NCBI GenBank assembly: GCA_038131695.1
Contig: JAYPQA010000021.1
Coordinates: 1 to 17,618 of the forward strand
DNA: 17,618 nucleotides
Source: JADHLK01 sp038131695
GTDB taxonomy: Bacteria; Pseudomonadota; Alphaproteobacteria; Puniceispirillales; Puniceispirillaceae
Direction: 5' to 3'
A program made the position numbers and the translations under genes. Position 1 is the first letter of the stretch, and each line of letters opens with the position of its first letter. The notes under the pieces are model-generated. The model was not told the DNA's origin. It worked only from the letters and a program-made list of their open reading frames with translations, and ran no database searches. Positions 6,919-14,468 of the stretch are shown piece by piece.

Positions 6919-7891
6919 TCAGCTGGAGAGTTTTTTCAAAAAGCCCTTCAGCTTGTCCAGATTGGACTGGCCGGTCAGCAGCGGATTGGCCTCATCAGCA
7001 CTCCATTCCACCATGGAGCCGTCATAGAGCTTGACATCCTTGCGGCCCAGCACCTCAGACAGCACAAACCAGTTGGTCGCCGCCCAATGGCCGGTATTGC
7101 AATAGCTGACAATCTGGCCGCCATCCACATCCCCATAGATTTTTGCCAGCTCCTTCCGGCTTTTCAGCTTGCCGGCTGCCTCATCAAAGGATTCCGACTG
7201 CGACAGCAGCACGGCCCCAGGAATGCGGCCCCCGGCGCGGGCCTTGCCGTGCTTTGCCTCGCCGATAAACTGCTCCGGCGTGCGGCCATCCAGCAAGATT
7301 GCCTTGCCATCAGCCGCCACCAGCTTTTTCACATCCTCTGTTGAGATGTATTTTTGCGGGCGGAAGCGGGCCTCAAAATTACCGGCTGCCGGGGCGATTT
7401 CTGCACCTTTGGCTATCTTGCCCGGATAGGCAGCCTGCCACGCCTTGTAGCCGCCATCCAGAACCGACACCCGGTCATGGCCAAAGACCTGAAAAGTCCA
7501 GTAGGCGCGGGCCGAGCTGCCGAAATCCGTGGAATTCACCCCGGCCGGAATAATCACCACATGGGTATCCGAATTCACGCCCAGCTTGCGGGCCAGGGTC
7601 TGAAACTGGGCTTCGCTGGGCAGCAGGCCAACAATATCATCGCGGCCAACCCGCCAGCCATCTTGCAGATAGTCAGAATGAACCGAGCCGGGAATATGGC
7701 CGTCCAGCCAGGTCTCATAAGACCCGCCATCAATTTTGTTGCGCAAGTCAATCAGCCGGATATTGGCCTGATCCAGATGCTGGGCCAGCCATTGCGGCGA
7801 GACCAGCGGGCCCGGGCGTATCAGCCCGCGCGACAGAGGCCAGCAGCAGCACAACAGCAAAACCGGCCAGCAGGGAAAAGATGCGTCTCAT
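6919..7891 (-). CDS. Secreted tandem-domain rhodanese (thiosulfate sulfurtransferase-like), one frameshift
   Basis: Exported two-domain sulfurtransferase that would move sulfane sulfur through a Cys persulfide. The start is ATG 7889-7891, preceded by an ideal AGGAGG; it opens a Sec signal peptide (MRRIFSLLAGFAVVLLLASV, then ARA cleavage). The frame then breaks within the CCC/GGG/CCC tract at 7808-7816: removing one base joins ADTPGP to LVSPQWLAQHLDQAN. The N-terminal inactive domain spans about 35-160 (LIDLRNKIDGG, GHIPGSVHSDYLQDG), and the C-terminal domain carries the active-site loop SYCNTGHWAATNWF with the Cys codon at 7099-7101, then SMVEWS. Repaired length is 323 residues. A terminator follows, then a YeeE-family transporter, a pairing that suggests periplasmic thiosulfate or sulfane-sulfur handling. 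The catalytic class is confident; the physiological donor is not known. Confidence 0.9.
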
Positions 7892-7995
7892 ATAATCCTC
7901 CTCATCAAAGAGCGGTCAGACCATCATCAAAGATGGGTTTTTTGATTCTGGGATGGAAATAGGATTATTTTTTGTTTCCGGGAAGGTTTTTTGGA

Positions 7996-8019
7996 ATTAT
8001 AGCAAGGATTTTTTACCCA
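7996..8019 (-). promoter_or_regulatory. Probable promoter for the rhodanese gene (-10 clear, -35 weak)
   Basis: The 213-base gap 7892-8104 is AT-rich and contains GCTATAATTC on the minus strand, with a perfect TATAAT at 7996-8001; only T-rich sequence (TCTTTT) lies at the -35 distance. The CTATAATTC context is the same as that of the yeeE promoter, which hints at shared regulation. The predicted leader is about 100 bases. No other gene is seen in this gap. Confidence 0.45.
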
Positions 8020-8104
8020 AAAGACAGGCTGAAGATTATTTTTGCGTATTTTTGGATTTTTCAGCATAGCCTTTTGAGCAGGCCGGGCGGGGAAAGAGAT
8101 TTGG

Positions 8105-9253
8105 TCAGATAAACAGATCGCCGGTCAGGTCGCGCAATTTCTCGCCAAAAAAGGCAGAGGCACAGATTTTCTGCTGGCTGACCCCGAAACAGCTGGCCAT
8201 CGCGGCGGCATAGACAGCCCGCGCATCTATGCTGGCTTGCAGGTCGCGCCCCTCAAAAAGCGTCTGTTTTGACAGGCCCGGCCAATCGGTCAGCACCTGG
8301 GCCTTCTTCAGCAAGCCGCCAGCCAGCAGCACCGCCGTGCCATAACCATGTTCGGTCCCGGAGCCGCCATTCTGGCTCAAGGTGCGGCCAAATTCAGTCA
8401 GCGAGACAATCAGCGTCTGGTCCAGCGCCGGGCCAAGGCTCTGATCCAGCACCTTTAACACCTGATCAAAATCGCGCAGATGATTGGCGTGCTCGCCGGT
8501 ATCGCCGCCCTGGGCGGAATGGGTATCAAAGCCGCCAATATCAAACACCGCCACGCTGGGCCCGTTCGGGTCAGCCAGCCGCGCCCCGGCCACCTTTGCC
8601 AGTGCCGCCGGCTCCCGCCGGTCGGACACCCGGCCGCCGCCCATCATGGATAGGGGCCGGGTCTGAATGGCCTGCAATGTATCTGCCAGCAGCGGCTCTG
8701 TCTGATAGCTCTCGGCCAGCCGGTCCAGCAGCGGGCTGTCCGGCAATTTCAGGGCGGCCGGATAGAAATTATCCTGGGCCTGTTCACCGCGCAGGATCAG
8801 CGGCATCGGCAGCGAGAGTGACAGCCCGGACAGATTGGCCTGCCCCATGCCGCGCCCCAGCCAGCCGGTCGCATCCGCATAGGGCGTATACCCGCCTGAT
8901 TCCATCAAATTCTGGCCTTCAAAATGCGAGCGGCCCGTATAGGGTATAGAGGCGGCGTGCACCACGGCGGCCTTGTTTTGCTGCCAGAGCTGGCCAAAAT
9001 GCCGCAAGGCCGGATGCAGGCCGAAATTGCCATCCAGAGAGGCGGGCTGGCGCACCAGAATATCCGGGCGGGCGGCGGCCAGCCGGTCATCACCAATATA
9101 GGGAACCGCACTCAATCCATCCATGCCGCCGCGCAGCATCACCACAATCAGATTGCGCTTTTCGGCTGGCCCGGCCAGGCTGCGGGAAACCGGGCTGCCT
9201 GCCAGAAAAACAGCAGAAGACCCGGCGATAAAATGGCGTCTTGTGACGGTCAT
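8105..9253 (-). CDS. DUF1501 family protein with Tat signal
   Basis: The 382-residue protein begins MTVTRRHFIAGSSAVFLAG, a twin-arginine signal (TRRHFI), so it is probably exported folded to the periplasm. Family features visible are NLIVVMLRGGMDGLSAVPY near the N terminus, GRSHFEGQNLMESGG, AVFDIGGFDTHSAQGG and LIVSLTEFGRTLSQNGG followed by GTEHGYG. DUF1501 proteins belong to a sulfatase/alkaline-phosphatase-like superfamily but have no settled function. The start at 9253 is chosen because its ATG overlaps the TGA of the DUF1800 gene (ATGA), a classic coupling arrangement; an in-frame extension to 9277 would lie within that gene. The gene is intact. The AT-rich gap 7892-8104 follows. Confidence 0.9.
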   Translation of the reverse strand: MTVTRRHFIAGSSAVFLAGSPVSRSLAGPAEKRNLIVVMLRGGMDGLSAVPYIGDDRLAAARPDILVRQPASLDGNFGLHPALRHFGQLWQQNKAAVVHAASIPYTGRSHFEGQNLMESGGYTPYADATGWLGRGMGQANLSGLSLSLPMPLILRGEQAQDNFYPAALKLPDSPLLDRLAESYQTEPLLADTLQAIQTRPLSMMGGGRVSDRREPAALAKVAGARLADPNGPSVAVFDIGGFDTHSAQGGDTGEHANHLRDFDQVLKVLDQSLGPALDQTLIVSLTEFGRTLSQNGGSGTEHGYGTAVLLAGGLLKKAQVLTDWPGLSKQTLFEGRDLQASIDARAVYAAAMASCFGVSQQKICASAFFGEKLRDLTGDLFI

Positions 9254-10725
9254 GCCTGCAATCCTTCCGGGCTGCAAACCAGCAGCATGATGCGGCTGTC
9301 CAGCCTGTCCTCACCGCTGAGCCGCAAGAGCTTGTCCAGCCTGTCTGTTTCTTCAAAATTGCGCGCCAGCACCGCTTTCAGATAGGCAGAAGGCCGGGCC
9401 GGTCTGGTATCAAGGCGCAGCAGTTCGGTTATCCGCCTGGCCACCCCCAGCCTGCGGATCAAATATTCCGGCGACATCCATTCCGCCTCAGTATCGGGAA
9501 AGCCATTTGGCTGTTTCGCCCGAAAGGGCAGATGCCCCAGCTCACGCAGCAGCCTTTGCGGGGCCAGCTGGACCTTGGTCGGCTTTGCGGTAAAATCTGT
9601 GGTGAAATCCTGCGGGGCGCGCGGCCAGTCCAGCCCCAATATGCGCGCAGACTGCAAAAACCAGGTTTCCGGAGCCTGAAATTTCTGGGTCTTGCCCGCA
9701 TAGTCCCAGGCCACCGCCATCACCGCCTTGTGAATCGTCGGTAGATGCCCGTCTGACTTGCGCCAGGCTTCCTTGACCGGGGCAATCATCTGCGGGGTTG
9801 GCTTATCGGTGACAAAATGCTGGCAGAGCTTGGCCGAGATAAATTCAATACAGGCCGGATGGCGCACCAGATCGGCCACCAGCTGGCGCAGCTTGAATTT
9901 GCCCTTTGTTTTCTGGTCATAATTCTGTTTGTCGTGATAGGGTTTGCCCAGCACCGTCTGTGTGCCCGGCTCATGCACGCCAGGCACAAAACCAACCAGC
10001 CGGGATTCTACCCGCTCACCTTTCTTGCCATCCCGCAAAAAGCCCCAGCCGGACATGATTTTGGCTGTCTCAATCACATCTGCCTGGCTGTAGCCGCCCG
10101 CCGGAGACAGGGTGTGCAGCTCCAGCAATTCGCGGGCATGGTTTTCATTCAGCGATTTGACTTCCATATTGCGTTCGCGCCGGCTTTTGTTAAAGCTGGA
10201 ATTGGGCCCGCGCGAGAGAAAATTATCCAGTGATTTCAGCATCGGCCAGGAAATTGTCACCGCATAGACCAGATCTTCTATCGATCCCCCCAGAGCGGGG
10301 CGAATCGTGTCGCGCTGCAAGGCTCCGGTGTTGAAATCAGCCAGCTTGTTCTTGTCAACAATGGTGAAGTGGTTGCCCCAGAAATGCACCAGCCTTTCAA
10401 AGACCGGGGCCGGGCCATGCACCGCCTGATAATGGCGGATGGCCAGCTCATAGCTCTCAAAATAACGCCGCCCGCTGCGGATATAGAGCGCCTCGCGCAG
10501 GCGTTTTTGTTCTTTTTCATCACGGATGGTGCGCTGGATCTTTTGCTCTTCAGTGGTAAAATCGGAACGAATATCCAGCATTTCCCGCTCGCTGAAGAGC
10601 CGCCCCGGCCAGCTCAGCGGCTGCGGCGTCTCACATTGGGCCTGGGCCCAGCTGAGCGGGTCTGCCGGGATCGCCTCATCCGGCCCCAGACCGAATCCGA
10701 CTTTGCGAAAAAAATTGCGTGCCAC
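9250..10725 (-). CDS. DUF1800 family protein, partner of DUF1501
   Basis: A 491-residue protein of the DUF1800 family, recognised by the hallmark NHARELLELHTLSPAGGYSQ, followed by VIETAKIMSGWGF, LVADLVRHPACIEFISAKLC and the N-terminal region FFRKVGFGLGP and RLVHFWGNHFTI. I chose the GTG at 10723-10725 as start because GGAGG lies five bases upstream and family similarity begins there; the frame stays open to 10800 but the added residues look non-coding. No signal peptide is visible with this start. It overlaps the DUF1501 gene by ATGA. DUF1800/DUF1501 pairs are common in Proteobacteria and Planctomycetes; the function is unknown. It lies 78 bases after a truncated ABC ATPase. No frameshift was seen. 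Confidence 0.88.
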   Translation of the reverse strand: MARNFFRKVGFGLGPDEAIPADPLSWAQAQCETPQPLSWPGRLFSEREMLDIRSDFTTEEQKIQRTIRDEKEQKRLREALYIRSGRRYFESYELAIRHYQAVHGPAPVFERLVHFWGNHFTIVDKNKLADFNTGALQRDTIRPALGGSIEDLVYAVTISWPMLKSLDNFLSRGPNSSFNKSRRERNMEVKSLNENHARELLELHTLSPAGGYSQADVIETAKIMSGWGFLRDGKKGERVESRLVGFVPGVHEPGTQTVLGKPYHDKQNYDQKTKGKFKLRQLVADLVRHPACIEFISAKLCQHFVTDKPTPQMIAPVKEAWRKSDGHLPTIHKAVMAVAWDYAGKTQKFQAPETWFLQSARILGLDWPRAPQDFTTDFTAKPTKVQLAPQRLLRELGHLPFRAKQPNGFPDTEAEWMSPEYLIRRLGVARRITELLRLDTRPARPSAYLKAVLARNFEETDRLDKLLRLSGEDRLDSRIMLLVCSPEGLQA

Positions 10726-10752
10726 AGCGGCCTCCGCAGGAGAAGTTGCAGC

Positions 10753-10784
10753 ATTAGATTTTTCTAAAATAGTGGCATTGTCAA
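10753..10784 (-). promoter_or_regulatory. Possible promoter for the DUF1800-DUF1501 pair
   Basis: A perfect TTGACA (10779-10784) is followed by TCTAAT (10753-10758) at a 20-base spacing, which is long; AAATCT sits at 17 bases but is a poor -10. It lies between the livF remnant stop and the DUF1800 GTG, where a promoter would be needed because terminators stand further upstream. Confidence 0.35.
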
Positions 10785-10803
10785 CAAAATACCCCCACAC
10801 AGC

Positions 10804-11247
10804 CTAGATTTGCAGGGCAGTCAGCAGCTTCTTGCGGGTGATTTGTGCGCCGGAAATATCAAAAACCATGCCGCCACTATCCAGCGCGACCACCCGGCTG
10901 GCCAACGCCAGAACAAGCGACAGATTTTGTTCCAGCAAGAGACAGCCAGCCCCGGCCCGGCAGCGTTTTTGAATCCAGCCTTGCATCCGCTCGATATTTT
11001 CTGCCTGCACCCCTTCTGAAGGTTCATCAAGCAGAATGACAGATCCCCCGGCCAGCATGGTGCGCACAAAGCCCAGTATCTTGCGCTCCCCACCGGACAG
11101 GGAGCCGGCCGTCTGGGCCATCCGTTCGGCCATGCGGGGAAAGCTGTCCAGCAAGTCCGGCAAGAAGCCGGTGCCGCCTGTATCAGCAAGCGCCAGATTT
11201 TCTGCAACCGTCAGGGAATCAAAGACCATGGAACGTGAAGGATAGGA
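10804..11247 (-). pseudogene. 5'-truncated LivF-like ABC transporter ATPase remnant
   Basis: C-terminal part of an ABC ATPase of the branched-chain amino acid (LivF) type. Present are MVFDSLTVAENLALAD, the ABC signature region SLSGGERKILGFVRTM, Walker B with catalytic Glu (VILLDEPSEGV) and the LivF-typical LLLEQNLSLVLALASRVVAL switch region. The N-terminal ~90 residues with the Walker A P-loop and Q-loop are missing: similarity starts near RSMVFDSL at about 11240, and upstream sequence is the tuf-operon terminators at 11257-11332. The open frame runs back to 11367 but those residues derive from the terminator and tRNA. It can open at ATG 11227-11229 for 141 residues, but cannot be a working ATPase without Walker A. 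No livG or permease is nearby. Likely a leftover of a rearrangement. Confidence 0.8.
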
Positions 11248-11256
11248 AGGGTTGCC

Positions 11257-11291
11257 AAAAAAAAGCAAGCGGCCGGAAAAAAGCCAGCCGC
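11257..11291 (-). terminator. Second terminator downstream of tRNA-Trp
   Basis: On the minus strand a GCGGC-T-GG / CC-G-GCCGC stem (11269-11291, one mismatch) with a T6 loop is followed by TTGCTTTTTTTT (T8, 11257-11264). It stands directly after the stronger terminator at 11298-11332 and borders the truncated end of the livF remnant. Confidence 0.6.
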
Positions 11292-11297
11292 CAAAGC

Positions 11298-11332
11298 AAA
11301 AACCCCTGCCAGTATGCCCGGCAGGGGTTTTT
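11298..11332 (-). terminator. Strong terminator ending the tRNA-Tyr - tuf - tRNA-Trp unit
   Basis: A perfect 13-bp stem AAAAACCCCTGCC / GGCAGGGGTTTTT encloses a 9-base loop, with a run of T on both strands, so it could act in either direction. It lies 5 bases beyond the CCA end of tRNA-Trp. It separates tuf from everything to its left, including secE. Confidence 0.85.
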
Positions 11333-11337
11333 TGTTG

Positions 11338-11413
11338 TGGCAGGAGTGGAGGGGCTCGAACCCCCAACCCCCGGTTTTGGAGACCGGTGCTCTACCAGTT
11401 GAGCTACACTCCT
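11338..11413 (-). tRNA. tRNA-Trp (CCA anticodon)
   Basis: 76 bases on the minus strand. The acceptor arm AGGAGTG pairs with CACTCCT; the D arm is GCTCAACTGGTAGAGC, the anticodon arm CGGTCTCCAAAACCG with anticodon CCA, and the T arm GGGGGTTCGAGCCCC. Discriminator G and an encoded 3' CCA (11338-11340) are present. It lies 19 bases after the tuf stop, the usual alphaproteobacterial position, but secE does not follow. Confidence 0.95.
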
Positions 11414-11432
11414 TTAATCTGCACCTTCTGAC

Positions 11433-12623
11433 CTACTCGACGATAGAGGCGACGACGCCGGCGCCGACGGTGCGGCCGCCTTCGCGGATAGCAAAGCGCA
11501 GCCCCTCATCCATCGCAATCGGCGCGATCAGGGTCACTTCCATCGCGATATTATCGCCCGGCATCACCATCTCGGTGCCGGATGGCAGCTCAACTGAGCC
11601 GGTCACATCTGTCGTCCGGAAATAAAATTGCGGGCGATAGTTCGAGAAAAACGGCGTATGGCGCCCGCCCTCATCCTTGGTCAGAACATAGGCCTCACAC
11701 TTGAACTTCGTATGCGGCGTAATCGTCCCGGGCTGCGCCAGAACCTGCCCGCGCTCCACCTCCTCGCGCTTCGTGCCGCGCAGCAGAACACCCACATTAT
11801 CGCCAGCCTCACCCTGATCCAGCAGCTTGCGGAACATCTCAACACCGGTGCAGGTCGTCTTCTGCGTCTCTTTCAGACCGACAATCTCGATCTCCTCGCC
11901 CACATTCACAATCCCGCGCTCAATGCGCCCGGTCACAACTGTCCCGCGACCGGAAATCGAAAACACATCCTCAATCGGCATCAAGAAAGGCTGATCCTTC
12001 GGACGCTCAGGCTGCGGTATATAGCTGTCAACCGCCTCCATCAGCTCCATAATCGCCTTCTTGCCAATCTCCTCATTGCTGTCTTCCAGAGCCGCCAGCG
12101 CAGACCCTTTCACAATCGGAATATCATCACCAGGGAATTCATAAGAGGACAGAAGCTCGCGAATCTCCATCTCAACAAGCTCCAAAAGCTCCTCATCATC
12201 CACCTGATCAACCTTGTTCATGAACACAACCAGCGCCGGAACACCAACCTGGCGCGCCAGCAAAATATGCTCGCGCGTCTGCGGCATCGGACCATCCGCA
12301 GCGGACACAACCAAAACAGCCCCGTCCATCTGCGCCGCACCGGTGATCATGTTCTTCACATAATCGGCATGGCCCGGACAATCCACATGCGCATAATGAC
12401 GGTTATCCGTCTCATATTCCACATGCGCTGTCGAAATGGTAATCCCACGCGCCCGCTCCTCAGGGGCCTTGTCAATCTGGTCATAGGCCTGAAACTCAGC
12501 CCCGCCTGCCTCCGCCATCACTTTCGTAATCGCCGCTGTCAGCGTCGTCTTGCCATGATCAACATGACCAATCGTGCCTATGTTCACATGCGGCTTCGAG
12601 CGATCAAACTTTTCCTTCGACAT
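11433..12623 (-). CDS. tuf: Elongation factor Tu
   Basis: GTPase that delivers aminoacyl-tRNA to the ribosome. Complete at 396 residues. The G domain shows the P-loop GHVDHGKT (about 19-26), RGITI switch I, DCPGHADYV switch II, NKVD and the GSAL motif; domain 2 has DVFSISGRGTVVTGRIERG and domain 3 ends with RFAIREGGRTVGAGVV. The start ATG is preceded by GAGAGG. Arg/Ile codons are strongly biased (mostly CGC and ATC), as expected for a highly expressed gene. A small hairpin (ATGCC/GGCAT, about 12660-12675) lies in the spacer to tRNA-Tyr. tRNA-Tyr upstream and tRNA-Trp downstream are probably cotranscribed. No frameshift was seen. Confidence 0.97.
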   Translation of the reverse strand: MSKEKFDRSKPHVNIGTIGHVDHGKTTLTAAITKVMAEAGGAEFQAYDQIDKAPEERARGITISTAHVEYETDNRHYAHVDCPGHADYVKNMITGAAQMDGAVLVVSAADGPMPQTREHILLARQVGVPALVVFMNKVDQVDDEELLELVEMEIRELLSSYEFPGDDIPIVKGSALAALEDSNEEIGKKAIMELMEAVDSYIPQPERPKDQPFLMPIEDVFSISGRGTVVTGRIERGIVNVGEEIEIVGLKETQKTTCTGVEMFRKLLDQGEAGDNVGVLLRGTKREEVERGQVLAQPGTITPHTKFKCEAYVLTKDEGGRHTPFFSNYRPQFYFRTTDVTGSVELPSGTEMVMPGDNIAMEVTLIAPIAMDEGLRFAIREGGRTVGAGVVASIVE

Positions 12624-12699
12624 GGTAAATGCCTCTCAAGTCAGTTGCGCGCTGCCGGAAATGCCCTTTTGGCATCCGGTCAGGCCCGGTTGGATTTAA

Positions 12700-12784
12700 T
12701 GGTGGTGGGGGCTGGATTCGAACCAGCGTACGCTACGCGGGCAGATTTACAGTCTGCTGCCTTTAACCACTCGGCCACCCCACC
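12700..12784 (-). tRNA. tRNA-Tyr (GTA anticodon)
   Basis: 85 bases on the minus strand with the long variable arm typical of bacterial tRNA-Tyr. Acceptor GGTGGGG pairs with CCCCACC; the anticodon arm CAGACTGTAAATCTG shows anticodon GTA; the variable arm is built around GCGTAGCGTACGC; the T arm is CTGGTTCGAATCCAG; discriminator A and CCA are encoded. It lies 76 bases before tuf and probably shares its transcript. Confidence 0.95.
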
Positions 12785-12889
12785 TTTGTTCCTGCAGCGT
12801 CTGTTTGCCTGTCTGGCCCCTGCCCGAAAAAGACAGGCCCTGCGATCAAACGCAGCCAGAGAAACTTGCACAAACAATGCGGCCTGTGC

Positions 12890-12918
12890 GAATTAAGAAA
12901 AAACAGCCTGAATGTCAA
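12890..12918 (-). promoter_or_regulatory. Possible promoter for the tRNA-Tyr - tuf - tRNA-Trp unit
   Basis: TTGACA (12913-12918) and TAATTC (12890-12895) are separated by 17 bases on the minus strand, about 100 bases before tRNA-Tyr. The -35 box is perfect, the -10 box poor. The TTG-initiated form of rlmB would overlap it, which argues for a later rlmB start. Confidence 0.4.
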
Positions 12919-12947
12919 TCCCCGAATAACAATCACAGATAGCCCCC

Positions 12948-13807
12948 ATGCCGCAAAAAAACCAAAAAAACCCCCCTTGCGAAAACCGGCCCGGCGCCCA
13001 CAGGACAGGCCGCAGCGCTCTGGACCGCTGTTGAAAGCAGCTGGCAACCGGCTTTTCATCTGGGGCTGGCACGCGGCCAGCGCCGCGCTGGCCAACCCGG
13101 ACCGGCAGGTTACAAGGTTGCTGACCGGCCGGGCAGATATGCCGCAACTCGCTGAATTCCTGGCCTCTTTGCCCGGCGAGCGGCAAGCCGCCCTGCCCGC
13201 CCCGCAGCAGCTTGACCCGGCCCAGCTGGACCGGCTGGCCGGGCCAGGCAGCAAGGCCGTGCATCAGCATATCGCTCTCGAAGTAGCCCCGCTGGACAGC
13301 CCGGACCTGTCGGAAATGCTGTTCGGGGCCGAAAATTTACGCTTGCTGATTCTCGATCAGGTCACCGACCCGCGCAATATCGGCGCGATTATGCGCTCAG
13401 CAGCTGCGTTTGGGGCCGATGCGCTGGTCATGACTGCCCGCCATGCGCCCGAAGAGAGCGGCCTGCTGGCCAGGACTGCTGCCGGCGCGCTGGAAAGCGT
13501 GCCGCTGGTGCGGGTGGTCAATCTGGCGCGGGCGCTGGGCCAGATGAAGGAAGCCGGGGTGCTGCTGGCCGGGCTGGAAGCAGGCGGCACAACCCGGCTG
13601 GACGCGCTGGCGGACACCGCCCGGTTGGGTCTGGTGCTGGGGGCAGAAGGCAGCGGTATGCGCCGGCTGACCAGAGAGGCGTGTGACCATCTGGCCGCGA
13701 TTGCGATGCCGGGAATCGCCAAAGGGCTGCGGGCCGAATCGCTGAATGTGTCGGTCGCCGCCGGTATCGCGCTTTTTGCCACCTGTCCAGAGGAGGGGGC
13801 TGGCTGA
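12948..13807 (+). CDS. rlmB: RlmB/TrmH-type 23S rRNA 2'-O-methyltransferase (SpoU family)
   Basis: SpoU-family methyltransferase, most like RlmB, which methylates the ribose of G2251 in 23S rRNA (E. coli numbering). A basic N-terminal tail is followed by the substrate-binding domain (RLFIWGWHAASAALANPDRQ) and the SPOUT domain with motif 1 LDQVTDPRNIGAIMRSA, motif 2 LVLGAEGSGMRRLTREACD and motif 3 IAMPGIAKGLRAESLNVSVA, the trefoil knot that binds SAM. The open frame runs from a TTG at 12866 without a clear ribosome binding site. I prefer ATG 12948: adding one A to the A7 run at 12955-12961 gives MPQKKPKKPPLRK and 286 residues, a typical RlmB start. That tract (A7-CC-A7-C6) is prone to length errors. 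Its neighbour tRNA-Thr follows by 49 bases with its own promoter. Confidence 0.9.
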
Positions 13808-13817
13808 ACCGGCTGGC

Positions 13818-13846
13818 TTGCCAAATCGCCGCCCCTATTATATAAC
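13818..13846 (+). promoter_or_regulatory. Sigma70-type promoter for tRNA-Thr
   Basis: TTGCCA (13818-13823) and TATAAC (13841-13846) with an exact 17-base spacer, each 5 of 6 to consensus, end 10 bases before the tRNA 5' end. Transcription should start only a few bases before the mature tRNA. Confidence 0.65.
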
Positions 13847-13856
13847 CCGCTTCAGT

Positions 13857-13932
13857 GCCGGCATGGCTCAATTGGTAGAGCACCCGATTTGTAATCGGGC
13901 GGTTGGGAGTTCGAGTCTCTCTGCCGGCACCA
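13857..13932 (+). tRNA. tRNA-Thr (TGT anticodon)
   Basis: 76 bases. Acceptor GCCGGCA pairs with TGCCGGC; the D arm is GCTCAATTGGTAGAGC, the anticodon arm CCCGATTTGTAATCGGG with anticodon TGT, and the T arm GGGAGTTCGAGTCTCTC (one mismatch-tolerant pair). Discriminator A and CCA are encoded. The sequence on its 3' side changes to AT-richer accessory genes. I found no repeat of its 3' end further right, so there is no evidence of an integrase-type att site. Confidence 0.95.
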
Positions 13933-14002
13933 TCTACCCCTCACATCTTTCTCCTCACATCATGGCGAAGCCTGAAGACCAAAGACCAGGAGGGGACCCT
14001 TA

Positions 14003-14391
14003 TCAGGGAATGAGACTTTCCAATAAAATATCCAGCTCTTTATGCCTGTCAATCAGCATCATCATCGGACAATATTTGAACATGGGAGTCCCAACATATT
14101 CAGTCTGTAAATCACATTGTATTGATGCATAAATTCTCCAATTTCGCTGGGCCTCCAAAAAAGCCCCAAAATCCTTTGCAAGCCGGGTGTCCTCAATCTT
14201 TGAATTTTAATCTGCATATCCTCTTCAGCCATTTCTATAGCTTTTTCAGAACATTGAAAAACAATTGAATTATTGATTGTTCCAAAACTCTGAACGCAGT
14301 CGGAATACACAGTTTCGTATAAAGAGGCTGCAAGGCTATTGGAAAAATGAGCCATCAATAAGAAGGGAAATGCAATGAATAATGCGCGCAC
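14003..14391 (-). CDS. Small predicted secreted protein of unknown function (frameshift near C terminus)
   Basis: I do not recognise the family. A GTG at 14389-14391, preceded by GCAGGAGTG, opens a signal peptide: VRALFIAFPFLLMAHFSNSL, then AA as a probable cleavage site. The mature part has two early cysteines (ETVYSDCVQSFG and IVFQCSEKAIEMAEEDMQ), an acidic helical stretch and GLFWRPSEIGEFMHQYNVIY. The uninterrupted frame stops at 14062; adding one base to the GGG at 14084-14086 gives LGLPMFKYCPMMMLIDRHKE and LDILLESLIP with a stop at 14003, 129 residues in all, which looks more protein-like. The DC...C spacing vaguely recalls small LprI-type periplasmic proteins, but I would not assign it. 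Base composition is AT-richer than the core genes. A possible promoter lies at 14435-14464. Confidence 0.6.
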
Positions 14392-14434
14392 CTGATACAC
14401 TCCTGCAGTGATTGCACAATGCCTACAAATCAAT

Positions 14435-14464
14435 ATGTTAGCACAGAGCTGTGAAACCGCTCAA
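14435..14464 (-). promoter_or_regulatory. Possible promoter with an inverted repeat in its spacer
   Basis: On the minus strand TTGAGC (14459-14464) and TAACAT (14435-14440) are 18 bases apart, each 4 of 6 to consensus. Between them lies CACAG-2 bases-CTGTG (14442-14453), which could be an operator. It would drive the secreted-protein gene starting at 14391. Confidence 0.33.
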
Positions 14465-14468
14465 AATT

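Noticed and set aside
11628..12896. Long plus-strand open frame (422 codons) opposite tuf
   Set aside because: It lies antisense to a complete EF-Tu gene and runs into tRNA-Tyr; its composition (Arg/Leu/His-rich) is that of a shadow frame of a strongly codon-biased gene.
13964..14132. Plus-strand frame after tRNA-Thr starting MAKPEDQRPG
   Set aside because: Lies antisense to the 14003-14391 gene, whose signal peptide, ribosome binding site and repaired C terminus are better supported.
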